A stretch of DNA of 64,000 bases, taken from Lunularia cruciata (Eukaryota; Streptophyta; Marchantiopsida; Lunulariales; Lunulariaceae). Shown here in pieces: positions 9,890 to 20,352 of this stretch. The notes under the pieces were generated by a model. That model was not told the origin of the DNA. It was given only the letters and a program-made list of their open reading frames with translations, and did no database searches. The position numbers were made by a program, and so were the translations under genes. The stretch lies in the NCBI GenBank assembly GCA_948567375.1, contig OX419760.1, positions 56,420,001 through 56,484,000 on the forward strand, read 5' to 3'. The stretch's first letter is position 1. Every line of letters starts with the position of its first letter.

Positions 9890-10439
9890 GGGGGTTTCAG
9901 ATTTAGGAATTTCTTGTTTTTCCGAGTACCTATAAAAAGTTTTATGGGTACTACTTTTAAAGTTCAAAGGAGATTTATGGGTAGAGTACTCATAGCAGTA
10001 AGTATTTTACGGGTCATGAAAAACATGACCCATAAATATTTACGGGTAAGAAGGTTTTCCAGATATCCTTAAATCTTAAATGTTCAACAGGCGATTTGAA
10101 ATTTAAAAGTATACACGTTAAGGAAGTTGGGACACTTCTGTCTTCTTCTAGTCAACATTTTTGTTCCGTCATCTTCCCTCATTGACTTGCTCTCTTGTGT
10201 CCCCTTGGCATGATATGTTTAGCGAAATGTCGAGTAATCCTAGACATCTCATCTAGTCCATGATTAGTCGAATTGTAAATCAAAACTCCCCATAAAAAGT
10301 TTAATGGCTACCCATAAACTTTTGGTTTCGAGATAAATGAACAATCCCGTAAATCAGTTTATGGATACCCATAAAAAATTTCATGGGTACTCGATGATCT
10401 ACCCATACAAAATTTCACTTTCTTAAAACTTAGACCCCC
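9890..10439. mobile_element. 550-bp DNA transposon with GGGGG...CCCCC ends and TA target duplication
   Basis: The left end is GGGGGTTTCAGATTTAGG (9890); the right end reads, inverted, GGGGGTCTAAGTTTTAAG. TA flanks both ends (9888-9889 and 10440-10441). Inside are many copies, on both strands, of a TTTATGGGTA / TACCCATAAA word (for example near 9945, 9975, 10030, 10310 and 10385), which look like subterminal protein-binding repeats. There is no transposase, so it is non-autonomous (MITE-like). The outer word is the same as that of the element at 12317-13429. A TA duplication fits Tc1/mariner-like mobilisation, but the family is not settled. Confidence 0.7.
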
Positions 10440-10441
10440 TA

Positions 10442-10922
10442 CTATGATAGAATATGATACATCCTCATAAGCAAAACTTTCAAATGGACGAGTTACCAGA
10501 ATCTATAACCTGATTGAGGCTATTTTCACTTAGGTTCAGAATTGACTTCGACTTAACGGACATATTATCAGTTTTCATTTTAGTGTAAAAACAATAAAGA
10601 GGTGCGATGACTCGTTTCACGGGAATGAACTGTCATTTTCCTTGTGCTGTGGCTTTTTGTCACATACGATTGCAAATAGTCAACAAACTTAACATGACAA
10701 TTATGAAAAAGGATATTCTACTTGTGGCAATACTCATGTCATGTTGTCGCAGAAATTATTGAATATACTTAAATAAGCAAAGGAAATTTTCTTTTAATTG
10801 AGATAAGACTTCAATCTTCAAAGGAGCACTACTTTAAATTATCAAACAGTGATGTACAATCTGAACATCAAGTATTTTCTGGATTAGCAATTTTCCAAGG
10901 AAAGTCACCAGATAATCAAAAC
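10442..10922. other. Intergenic stretch, nothing recognised
   Basis: Moderate AT content, no convincing reading frame and no repeat shared with other parts of the window. Confidence 0.3.
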
Positions 10923-11087
10923 CTGCGATGAAAAGTACTTGTCAGTTCTTAAATCCAGATTATCCACTGACACACCGCCTGCATATTTGTACTTGCTCTT
11001 TACTGTAAAGGGTTCTACTTTATGAAGCAAAAGAACAGTATCTCGGTCTTGGAACACATATTTATCACGGCTATCCTGACCTTTCCT
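10923..11087 (-). other. Candidate internal exon, product unknown
   Basis: Read on the - strand, an open frame of 55 codons runs between an AG acceptor (just after a TAG at 11090-11088) and a possible but weak GTTTTG donor. The peptide is strongly protein-like, with words such as KYVFQDRDTVLLLHKVEPF and KYKYAGGVSVDNLDLRTDKYF. I do not recognise the family. The alternation of charged and hydrophobic residues resembles a beta-rich domain of the PH type, but that is a guess. A second - strand frame at 11225-11521 might belong to the same gene. No start, promoter or other exon could be tied to it, so it may be a gene fragment. Confidence 0.3.
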
Positions 11088-11904
11088 CTACCCCTCACGT
11101 GATCCTGAGGCTTCATGATCACGCAACTTGAGGCTTCGTGATTTCAAACTCCTCGGTTTTAAGAAAGACTAAACTCGCAGCTTGAAGAACCTCCATACCG
11201 AGCAGAAGAGGTTTGATCATTCCCCTATATTGCAGTAATTTGCCCATTAGTTTCTATGACTCTGGTAAGACCTGAACATTGCAGACTTGCACTGACCGAC
11301 GACAATATGACAAAGAAAGCCACATGACTTATCGTCCCATCAATCATCCAACATTTGGTATTGCCTAATTCATTACTTTGAGTTTCCTGATCACGTTGAC
11401 ACCGAACGAACAGCAGTCGGTCTGATGTGACAGATAGTGATGTTGCATGCAATCCACGCTTCCCTTCTCTAAGAAGAAATAACTTCATTTGTCGATATGT
11501 TTGAAGAGAAGTTACGCTCACTTAAACAAACGAAGTCCCTCCATTAGCACGATATCCGCACTTTGTCCCTTCTCTTTTCTTTTAGATGCGTGCGATCAGT
11601 TTCAACTTAAATTACCAAACAGGCTCCATTGCCATTTTTGACCTTCAACCAGTGCGTAAGATTGTGATTCTTGTGTGAAAGGAGTGTGGTCAACAGTAGT
11701 GTGTCTTAGCTACCACCACATATCCGGGTGCAATCTGGATAAACATTGTAGGCAGGTTACTTTCATTGCATGTTTAAGCAAATAAGTGCATAATTGTATT
11801 GGCCGTACTTGAATGTTCGATTCACATTCTAAAAAATATATAAATAATAGTCTGGGAAAAGGAATACAAGGTACAAACAAGTGCGGTAAGAAAAAAGAGC
11901 TCAA

Positions 11905-12108
11905 GTCAGAAAAATCCCAAGCAACCAGGAAAGAAACAAAAAGAGAGAGCCTGGAGGTACATCTGGGAAAAAGCGTACTAAAGACTAACACTAAGGAAGC
12001 TAAAAAGTCAGAAAAATCCCAAGCAACCAGGAAAGAAACAAAAAGAGAGAGCCTGGAGGTACATCTGGGAAAAAGCGTACTAAAGACTAACACTAAGGAA
12101 GCTAAAAA
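11905..12108. repeat. Perfect 102-bp tandem duplication
   Basis: Bases 11905-12006 are repeated without any difference at 12007-12108. Because 102 is a multiple of three, frames on both strands run through it (+ 11813-12145 and - 11710-12123). Neither frame has support as a gene: the + frame has no domain and very high Lys/Ser/Glu content. The perfect identity means a recent event or an assembly effect. Confidence 0.9.
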
Positions 12109-12516
12109 GGGGAAGCCAACCAAGATCTACTCCTGTTCTGTGTGATAGAGGTCACATTCTCCATCATTTCATAGATCTGCCAAAGATTGAGGAAGAACCA
12201 TTCGCACTCGCATTCGCACTCGCACATTACACTACACTAAGTTGAAATCGCGAGTTTATACGTTGTCTCCGGTGAGAGACTTGTCCCATTCCCCCACACG
12301 TTCTCATTAAACAATAGGGGGTTTCAGAAATAGTTTTACTAAGTTCTGTATATTTTCATATAGCTTTTTTCGAAGCATTGACTAAATTGGTATGGGTGCG
12401 GGTGGGCTAGGAAGAAAAGGACACACTATGGATTTTCGGCCAAGTTTTTTATTATTAGCAAACTCCATAACAAGTGGTTTGTAGGAAATAAAGGATATAG
12501 AGTTTTCTGTCGGCAT

Positions 12517-12610
12517 ACAATAAAGCATTAATTACAATTTAGTGTTAATAAAGTGCTTGGTTTACAATAAAGCATTAATTACAATTTAATGTTAATAAAG
12601 TGTTTGGTTT
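12517..12610. repeat. 47-bp tandem duplication inside the TIR element
   Basis: The unit starting acaataaagcattaattaca occupies 12517-12563 and again 12564-12610, with two or three differences. Confidence 0.9.
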
Positions 12611-12923
12611 AGGGTGAATCTGGTCATGCTGATTTTCGCCCAGTGTAATATATTAATTTAGGATTAAATGGGACTTTGCCCATCGCCGCTTGATGCCGCT
12701 TGTAACCACCCATAGCCACCCGCTCGATGGTGCCTATTGGCGTTCTTAGCCACTTGATAGCACCCGTAGCTGCTCAATGATACCCATTGGTTATGCATCC
12801 AAATGTGAGCCTGCACTGCATTTAGGTACTTGGTTTCCCATTGTTAAAAATATTTGACCTTTTGGGGTTAAATTCTTTGGCCTTCAATCAATTTCTTGGT
12901 TGTCATAGTGTCACACATTCCAT

Positions 12924-13013
12924 AACTCATGCTATCTCCCTTGCCGCATTAATAACTCATGCTATCTCCCTTGCTGCATTAATAACTCATGCTATCTCCC
13001 TTGCTGCATTAAT
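12924..13013. repeat. 30-bp tandem repeat, three units, inside the TIR element
   Basis: The unit aactcatgctatctccc followed by ttgcygcattaat is present at 12924, 12954 and 12984, with a single C/T difference. Upstream at 12663-12790 is a less regular repetition of words like ccgcttg and acccatagcc. Confidence 0.9.
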
Positions 13014-13431
13014 GTATGAAAATGAACCATCACACCAACCAAACACTATATCACACAAAACTACAAAACACACCGGTTTAGTTTATTGACATGAGCATTT
13101 GCTCAAAGATGGTGAATTTGAATTTCAATAATTGAGAGTGGCATTTTGGAACTGCCAAAAATTTATCAGTTATCCCACTATAAGAATCACACCAAAAAAT
13201 GTGGCAATTCTCTCAAGAAGTCACATGACCTCTTCATACAATCATTTATTTCAATACGGCAATCTTAAACCTCCATAATATAATGTAATTTGCACTAAAT
13301 ACCCGGTAACACCATTTGCACGCCGTTTATTGATTCACGCCTCATTTCGTTCATGAGTTCAAAAAAATAATTATTAATTTTATTATTTATCCTATAAATA
13401 TCCATAAAAAAACTATTTCTGAAACCCCCTA

Positions 13432-14318
13432 ATGACCTGGCAAAAGAAACTCGGTCTAGTTTGGGCCTCCCACGTTTCGGCGCCCATGTTTAAAACAAAG
13501 TGACAGGGACATAGTTTTTGTCTTTAACTTCAACGGCACATCAATCGTCGGGTACTTGTGGTGGAGCATATTTCTTGCCAGAAGCATTCTGATTTGTCCA
13601 TGCCAGTAAGTTTTCGATAAACTAGTCGGACAGACTACCGTGTCAATTTGAGTCTTTGACAAATTCGATGGGGTGACATATCGTGTCAACCTGAATGGAG
13701 CTTCAACTGTCTTGAATTTACTTAGATCCTTCGGAATTCATGAAGTACAGTTTATGTGGTAGATGGTTACTGTAGTATATGAGATCTACTACAGTAGGTC
13801 CCATCTACAGTAACTAATCTAATGTGGTCACTTGAAGTGCGGACCTCAAATGAACACCCCATCTTGTACACGTCTGGAGGAACTGTGCTCCAGAAAATGT
13901 TAACTCAAACCTTAGGAAAAATACTTTTTGCTTCCTCCCAGCTAAAATATTGGGCTGAAGGTCATGGTTTCCATGTATCTAGATGCGAGTTGGATGTTGG
14001 TGGGGGATTGACAAGTCCCGTAGCCATTCCATGACATATCGTGTGTCAAAATCAATCAAGTTTGCCAAGAGATGCCACGTAGGTCTTACAGCGATATCAA
14101 TCTTAACCTAAAGATTTCTAGTGAAGTAATGTGTCTGTACCTGATTACGTTTCATTACAGCGATCATTCTAACTACAACAAGGCTCTTTTATGCGGCATC
14201 TTATAGGACAATCTTCATTAACAAAGGGGAATTGAAGACCGTAATGTCTGGTGAACCATTCCCTTTGTGCTCTTGGAGTTCTTTCAGAGTTTTACGACTC
14301 AATTCCGCTCGTCAGAAA
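13432..14318. other. Left edge of the gene island, no gene recognised
   Basis: The G+C content rises here compared with the left. Short frames exist on both strands (13456-13689 -, 13822-14034 +), but none shows a motif, a splice partner or clear protein character. Confidence 0.3.
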
Positions 14319-14425
14319 GAGAACACGAAGGATGGAAGACCCCATCCATCAAGCCGTACAAGGGAGACAAAAAGGGTAAAGGTAAAATGGGGCTAGGCCC
14401 CAATAAAGTCTCTCTGAGAAATCGT
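14319..14425 (-). repeat. LINE 3'-end fragment (sense -)
   Basis: Read on the - strand this matches the conserved LINE 3' untranslated region of 60650-60911: the GGGGC-loop-GCCCC hairpin (ggggctaggcccc near 14390), the word for gacaaaaagggtaaa, and the second hairpin (gatggaagaccccatc near 14331). It is only about 100 bases long and 5'-truncated. Confidence 0.8.
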
Positions 14426-14441
14426 CAGAAGAATAGAATGT

Positions 14442-14562
14442 CCCTTATCTAGCAATTCCAATAGTTTATAAACTTTACGACTTGCATAGTTCGGGATAGA
14501 TAGAATCTCCCTTATCTAGCAATTCCAATAGTTTATAAACCTTACAACTTACATAGCTCGTA
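14442..14562. repeat. Direct duplication of a 53-bp unit
   Basis: The words cccttatctagcaattcc and aatagtttataaac, followed by an acttgcatag-like end, occur at about 14442-14494 and 14510-14562. The unit ends in the first bases of a LINE 3'-end fragment, so the duplication includes the truncation point of that insertion. Confidence 0.75.
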
Positions 14563-14650
14563 ACCCCATTTTACCTCTTTTGTTTCTCCCTTGTAATTGT
14601 ACGACTTGAGGGGATCTTCCCATGCTTCACGTGTTCTCAGTGGTCGTCTT
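14545..14650 (+). repeat. LINE 3'-end fragment (sense +)
   Basis: It reads acttacatagctcg, then ccccattttacc, ttgtttctcccttgta and gaggggatcttcccatgc, the LINE 3' untranslated region in + orientation. With the - copy at 14319-14425 it forms an inverted pair about 120 bases apart. Confidence 0.7.
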
Positions 14651-16298
14651 TCTCTCACTTTGCCCCTTACACCCAGACTCGTAGAAAGAACTCCGATCGA
14701 CAGAGGAACTTTTCCCTAAAGTTACGCAGCCTTCGGTTGCCACGTGGAGGCTCCACCGGCCGAACTCTCGGAAGTCCCTTTAGAGCGTCAGAAAAGGTAT
14801 CAATGTTTCATCAGCTGCAATCCAAAACCTGGTTGACATCCAGTACAGCAGATCAGTCCCTTCTTCCTCCTCCCTCCCGTCCCTTCATACTCGTCTTTGC
14901 TTCTTCTTAGGATGTCGTCATACTTCGTTGTTTCGTTCGTTCACTGGTAAATCGTCCATTCATACTCGTCTTGCTTCTTCTTAGGGTGTCGTCATACTTC
15001 GTTGACATACTTCACTGGTAAAATCGACAGTTTTCATACAATTCACATGTTCTGGGAAACAAGTTTACTCCTGAATCGGGAGGTGTTTCAGCTCGGATCG
15101 ATCGGAATTTGTTATGCCTTTGAATCTAGATAAGATTTTCATACTGATTGGATCTCAATGTGTAAATTTCATCTACGTGATTATGTCGTGGACTCGATAG
15201 AAGTCCTTGAAGCATCCATCGATCACAAGGTTTGGCGCTACCCTACGTTTCTAATGGCGTAGAGAGCTTTAAGTTCCTAAGGGCTGGACCGCACTACCAG
15301 TATAGTGTTAATTATAACCATCTCGTATCTTTGTCATTGGACCCCCATCGAATAGATGTTATTAAATGGGTGTCTTTTCCTTTTTTTCTTGAAGTTGTTT
15401 TGTGAGCATGTCTCAATTTGATTTAATATAAACTGACAACTTGACTTTTCCCATCTTATATTTTATCCTTGTTCGGCTTATGGGGTCTTCCCATCCTTCT
15501 GGTTATCTTCTGGTACGCGGTCGCCTTTCCACTTAAATAAAAGAATGATAGCATAAAAGTCAAATAAACCCAAGTCTTCTTCTCTTTCCTTTGGTTTAGA
15601 TATTGTACTCCAATGTTCACCCATCTAAAGTACGTTAAGGCGATCATACGACCCAAGACCACAATTTCCATGTACGCCGCGAAATTCAAGCTTAAAAGTC
15701 AACGCTAGAAATAACCACAATGGTAATGTTTCGAGTTGTTTATATGATTATGATTAGTGCTAATTAATACACGTTATCCTTGCAGTTTTTAACTAAATTT
15801 TTACTCATGAGCAATTCTTCTATTCTCCGTATACGCATACATGAGAGTAAGTAAATTTTACTAGAAAATCACTGTGTTTAATCAATTTACTCGCACATAA
15901 TGAGCTTCGCCGAGAGATAAACAAAGACTGGAGGCAAGTAGTTCGATTGTTGGTATCGATCAGTAAAGTTAATTCTCATATCATTCAAATTCTCTTTGGA
16001 GCTCTCCACATCCAGCACTCAAGCATATGTATGTAGATTTATTTATTTGTCTTTTGAGGAGAAAGACGACCGCGTAGGAAAAACCGAAGGATACCATCTT
16101 TTGTAGGTAACTAAATGAAGTATACCATCTATTGCCATTAAACTTGCTATGTTAGTACCAAGTAGGAAAGAAGGCTCTCCACGTCCAGTTATATATGGTA
16201 AGACTTACCTAGTTAAAAAAGGGATGTGGTGATATGTGGGAACATAGATTACAGCGTATACCCGAACTTTTATTTTCCCCAGAAAAACCTCTAAGCGT
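14651..16298. other. Intergenic stretch upstream of the LORELEI-like gene
   Basis: It holds a short LINE 3'-end piece at 15465-15540 and a weaker echo of the same end at 16055-16092. A word-scale duplication (catactcgtcttgcttcttc and gtgtcgtcatacttcgttg) occurs twice at 14885-15010. The - strand frame 15456-15689 overlaps the LINE piece and has no support. This may include distal promoter sequence of the gene at 16903. Confidence 0.4.
15465..15540 (+). repeat. LINE 3'-end fragment (sense +), very short
   Basis: It contains cggcttatggggtcttcc, then catcct and acgcggtcgcctttcc, the last 70 or so bases of the LINE 3' untranslated region, including the second hairpin (slightly broken stem). Confidence 0.75.
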
Positions 16299-16306
16299 TA
16301 TAAATA
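16299..16306 (+). promoter_or_regulatory. Possible TATA box of the LORELEI-like gene
   Basis: TATAAATA lies about 600 bases before the chosen start codon in an otherwise less AT-rich stretch, which would imply a leader of some 570 bases. A (GA)n run at 16811-16827 lies in that leader. The evidence is a bare sequence match. Confidence 0.25.
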
Positions 16307-16902
16307 ATTAAATGAAGCAGATAGCCGGTGATGTAGTCCTGCCCTAATAACTATTATAATAAGGTGGTACGTGGAGCATTATGGGGCCAGAATAGAACTT
16401 GGTACCCACGCCCCGAGAAGTACTGTATGGTGTTGGCAGGCGGGAAGGAAGGAAGGTGGATGTGGTAACGAGATTAGTACATTACACTGCCAACTGCGCT
16501 GAGACTCCGCATCTACCAGGTAGAATCAGTGGCACTGCCGACAAGTTCGCTGAGCGAGCTGGATCATGCTCACATTCGAGCTGGATTTGTGCAGCAAGCT
16601 ATTACTGGATCGATCGATCAAGCTCCCAATTGGAGCTCCGTGGTGCAGGAACAATGCAGTGACGGTTTTCGATCAGTGCTGCTGCGTATACCCTGAGCTT
16701 TGAACTTGAAGGAGGAAACGAGACTATTAGCAAGCGAGTGAGCGAGATTTCTCAGCGAGTGGTTCTTGAGAAGGAAGAGCTTCGAAGCGCGAGGAGGAGA
16801 AGACTGAACTGAGAGAGAGAGAGAGAGCTTCGGAGATCGCTGAGAGCTTCCGCAGAGTAAGAAGAGTGAAGTAATTGAAGTAGTAGTGACAGTTAGTGGT
16901 GG

Positions 16903-18767
16903 ATGATGGGACATCGGAAGTGGGCGTACGCTTTGGTGTGTATGTGCTTGGTATGGAGTTCGTTACCACTGACACCCAATGCTGGTACGAACAATTTCCT
17001 CCGCTTTTAGTGTGGAGGTTTCATTGGCGGATGCTCGTAACTCAGTCGCTGGGATCTGTACATTGATCAATGTCGACGTTCCTGTTAAGGTGTCTCTTAT
17101 TTTCAAGTTTCTCTTGGACAGGACAATCTACGAAAAATCTTAAGATGATGTTACTATCAGGAAACGTGGCTAGTTGACGAGCTTCCCGCCTTCTCTGGGT
17201 TTCTGTGAACCGACATTTCTCGTAGTACGCGGGCTGTTCGTACACCAGTCCGTGCAATTATGACACCGAACGTCGTAGACGCTCCCTGCGAAGTGTCCTC
17301 CTTATTTCGAGAATTTATGGTGCATCGTGGGCGTGTAGTAAGCATGCTACTACAGAGAGACATTCGGTATTAGAAAAGAGGATGCCTAGTATAGAGAATT
17401 CGGAGTTCTTTCAAGCCGATCTTTAAGAGGGTTGGTCCCTTGTATCGGAGTTCTCGTCGTCGAAGATGTCGTCTTGGGTTCTCGAACAAGTCAACCAGAA
17501 TGGATTCTATTGTCCGATGTTTGGTCCTTCCTGAACAGCTTTCCTTTAGCTCTAATTTTCGTGGGACTTGAAATTTGCAACGTGTGGAACATAGCTCCTA
17601 GCTCGCAAGTTAGCTCTACTCTAGCAGCAGCTAACCTGAGATGACATTGAACAGTACAGAAGGGTAAATCAAGTACGCTCGGAGGCACAAACGGTCGAGG
17701 TTCTACATATTTTCTAGCGGTTTGAGGGTATACTGCAAGATAGCGTTTTTGTTGTGCGATATGCCTGGAGGCAGTTGATATCAATGAAGAGCTTATGTTT
17801 CTGATGGGATGCTGATTCACGTAGTTTGATCGCTACAGGACCGGATGAGATCATGGAAGTTGAACCTATAGCTGGCGGGCGGCAGCTGCTGCAAACTAAA
17901 CTTGGTGAGTACAATTTCTCTTGCCCGGAGAGGAGCATGGTATTCACTAGAGTGACCAAGGCCTCGTGGAAGAAAGACGAGAAACTTTAGATTTGTTGAT
18001 GACCCAATCTCTATAGGCCAAGGCCTGCTGTCAATCACATCAGAGACAAGGCTGAATTTCCGCTTCTTGACGGTCTGTATTGTTAAACAAGACGGGAGGG
18101 TATGTGATGAAGCGCTTTGGGCGATGTGTTCCTAATAGGACAGAAAATATGAACATAGAGCAGTCTAAACGAGCGTATTAGCCATGCTGTTTTAGAAGTA
18201 TCCTGAATTTGGGGTCTGTGGATTTAGTGTAGAGACGGTGCTCTTTAAATTACCTTACCTGATGCTGAAATGTCTTATCATTCTCGCCACTTGATATTGA
18301 TTAGATTTTGAAAAGAATCAAAGGTTCTGAACGCGGACGTTTCTCTTCTATGATGCGTTACTGCAGATTGCCCTGAGGACTACAACTTCTACGACTTCAG
18401 TCCTATCCTAGATCGGTGCAAGAATGGAACCACCGAGGATTTACTTAAGTTCTCGGTCAAAGACTGCTGTCAGTCCCTTTGTACCGTACTCGGATCGAAC
18501 GGATCATATATCAATGATGAGAAGTATGATTGTGCCGACCAATTTTTCACCTATTTGAACTTGGCCGGCCAATACCCCCCAGCGTTTTTCGCAAATGCAT
18601 GTACCGATGTGAATTCTCCAGATGGTATCTATTGTCCTCCCGAGGAAGATGCCACTACACCACCCCCACCCCCATCTGCATCTGCGGCTTCGACCGTCCC
18701 CAATTCTATTCAATTAGCCGTCGTCTTAGCTTTAGCAGTACTAGGAGTTAAGCTTCTTTTAGTTTAG
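16903..18767 (+). CDS. LORELEI-like GPI-anchored protein (two exons)
   Basis: Exon 1 is 16903-16984 and exon 2 is 18367-18767, with an intron of 1382 bases (GT at 16985, CTGCAG before 18367). The join is in phase 1 and gives 160 aa. Two ATGs in a row open it; the first is used here. Residues 1-27 are a signal peptide ending PLTPNA. The mature part starts DCPEDYNF and has eight cysteines in the LORELEI/LLG pattern: C, C, CC, C, C, C, C. The best marks are DCADQFFTYLNLAGQYPPAF and FANAC, close to the family's YINLYGKYPPGLFANQC. A Pro-rich linker and a hydrophobic C-terminus (IQLAVVLALAVLGVKLLLV) are a GPI-attachment signal. In the family these proteins chaperone and co-receive RALF peptides with FERONIA-type receptor kinases at the plasma membrane. 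A small extra exon in the long intron cannot be excluded. Confidence 0.87.
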
Positions 18768-20352
18768 CAGTTTGGGTTAGAATTTCTCATGTAGAAGTTC
18801 GAATCCAGGAAAAGCTGAGGGTTTGTAGCTTCATTTGTAGATGGGAGACTAAATTATCATATAAATTATTGACGGGATTGTGCAAGCAATTCACGTTCAC
18901 ACCATCCTTGCTGCGTTTGATGATTGCCTGTACTGCCGATTTCTTGTTGGCTACTAGGAGATCTTCCAATTTTCGCAGTTTCAGATATCTGGTGTGGGTG
19001 ATCAGCTTCGGGAATATCATTTTTTCCTAGTTTGATTGGTTTTTCTGTTCGATACTGTAGCAAATTATTTGAAATCTGCTGTCAGGAAGATTACATATAT
19101 ACGACAGTATAAAATTCTGTAGGGTTCAAACTGCAAACTAGGAATGTCATTCAATTGAGCTAAGATTCTGTCTTGACTGCAGCATCTTTTCATTGATGAT
19201 TTCCGAGCCCAGAGAAGTTGAGTGCAAATGAGATATAACCAATCAGTACTGTGGATGTCTTGAAGTGGAGCTGGGCTCCCTTAATAAATCCGAGACACAA
19301 GTTCTGATGGACTAGATTTTAAAGTGATATAAAAGCCCTAGATGCAGTGAATGGCAGAAGTTATATCTTGACTTCTGCACATTGATGTGGACTATTATCT
19401 TACTGCATTTGAATCAATACAACTGACTTTGTTTCCTAACAAAACTCTGCCACTGAGACTACTTTAGATGTACTCCATGCTATCACGAGTCTCCTTTCAG
19501 GTCGAGGAGAGGACACTCTTCGGGCCAAGCTACAGCAGGATTTGCAGCTATTCGATGATCAAACTGAAGATCGACGTTTTGTAACAAGGAGTAGTGCCGA
19601 CGAGGAAATCGTAGGACCATCTAAGCAGTCACCCGCAAAGTCTGTTCGGTCGGTCAGAGTGCCCTACAAACCTGTGAGGTATGCAATAACATCAGGCTTG
19701 GCGGTTCACCAGTAGATTAGTTAGCCCGTTACTATCTGCGAAGAGACTATTTGAGATCTGGAACGACGTAGGATTAATGTTTCACATGGGGATGGACCCT
19801 ATAGCAGCAAGTCACTGTTCTCAACATGCAGATACGGCGTCGAAAAGTTGCCGAACACTCTGGTGGTAAACAATATTCCCACTTGGGAATTGCCACTTTT
19901 CAGTATCCGGTTCCATCTGGCCAGAATTGTTCTTGGATGTGCCTGCAAGACTGCCGAGTAAACGTGAAGTATTCATCAATAAATCTTAAATTGGAGGAGT
20001 AGAAACGTTTAGAGTGGAACTGATATTCTGCTTTTTAATGTAGCGAAGATGAGGGTGCTTGATGGAGTTGTTGGAGGTAGACTCACTATCTAGGACAGTT
20101 GTGCGAAACTTTTCCTGTATTCTTGTTCGTGAGTCCAACTTGTCGCCGTCTACGTAATCCGGTAGGTGGTCTATGCGATTGCGGTGTCTGCAGCACAATC
20201 AGGATTCAAATATGAGAAGCGAATTCTTGGCGCAAGAAGCCCCACGATTCCAGAGTGCTGTCTAGAGATTTTGTTATCTTCCGTATCTTGACAGTCATCA
20301 GAAACGTGCACTTCCTTGTGATCTAAACATAGAGCATTGGGTTTTAAATTGC
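18768..20352. other. Region between two genes, with coding-like stretches
   Basis: It holds the 3' end of the LORELEI-like gene and a candidate exon at 19465-19677. Near 19827-19998 is a 54-codon + frame starting MQIRRRKVAEHSGG and ending just after an AATAAA at 19979. The two may be parts of one + strand gene. The rest shows nothing. Confidence 0.35.
19465..19677 (+). other. Candidate exon, product unknown
   Basis: An AG (ctactttag) is followed by a frame of about 70 codons reading VLHAITSLLSGRGEDTLRAK, then LQQDLQLFDDQTEDRRF, then a Ser/Lys/Arg-rich tail VPYKPV, before a GTATGC donor-like site. The first part looks like an amphipathic helix. The protein character is clear, but I do not recognise the family and cannot assign a start. 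Confidence 0.35.

Larger units (their letters stand above)
12317..13429. mobile_element. 1.1-kb DNA transposon with 21-bp perfect terminal inverted repeats
   Basis: The left end GGGGGTTTCAGAAATAGTTTT (12317-12337) is repeated exactly, inverted, at 13409-13429. TA lies on both sides (12315-12316 and 13430-13431). The inside is filled with short tandem repeats and has no transposase frame, so it is a non-autonomous member of the group seen at 9890-10439. The + strand frame at 12841-13089 is only a reading of the 30-bp repeat. Confidence 0.88.

Noticed and set aside
11813-12145. 110-codon + frame and 137-codon - frame
   Set aside because: Both are readings of the 102-bp duplication and have no domain.
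12900-13020. Regularly spaced repeats as a CRISPR array
   Set aside because: The units are direct head-to-tail tandem repeats without spacers, in a plant genome.
12841-13089. 82-codon frame with HAISLAALI repeats
   Set aside because: It is a translation of the 30-bp tandem repeat inside a TIR element.
16399-16662. 87-codon + frame before the LORELEI-like gene
   Set aside because: It lies in the presumed leader, has no motif, and does not continue into the signal-peptide exon.
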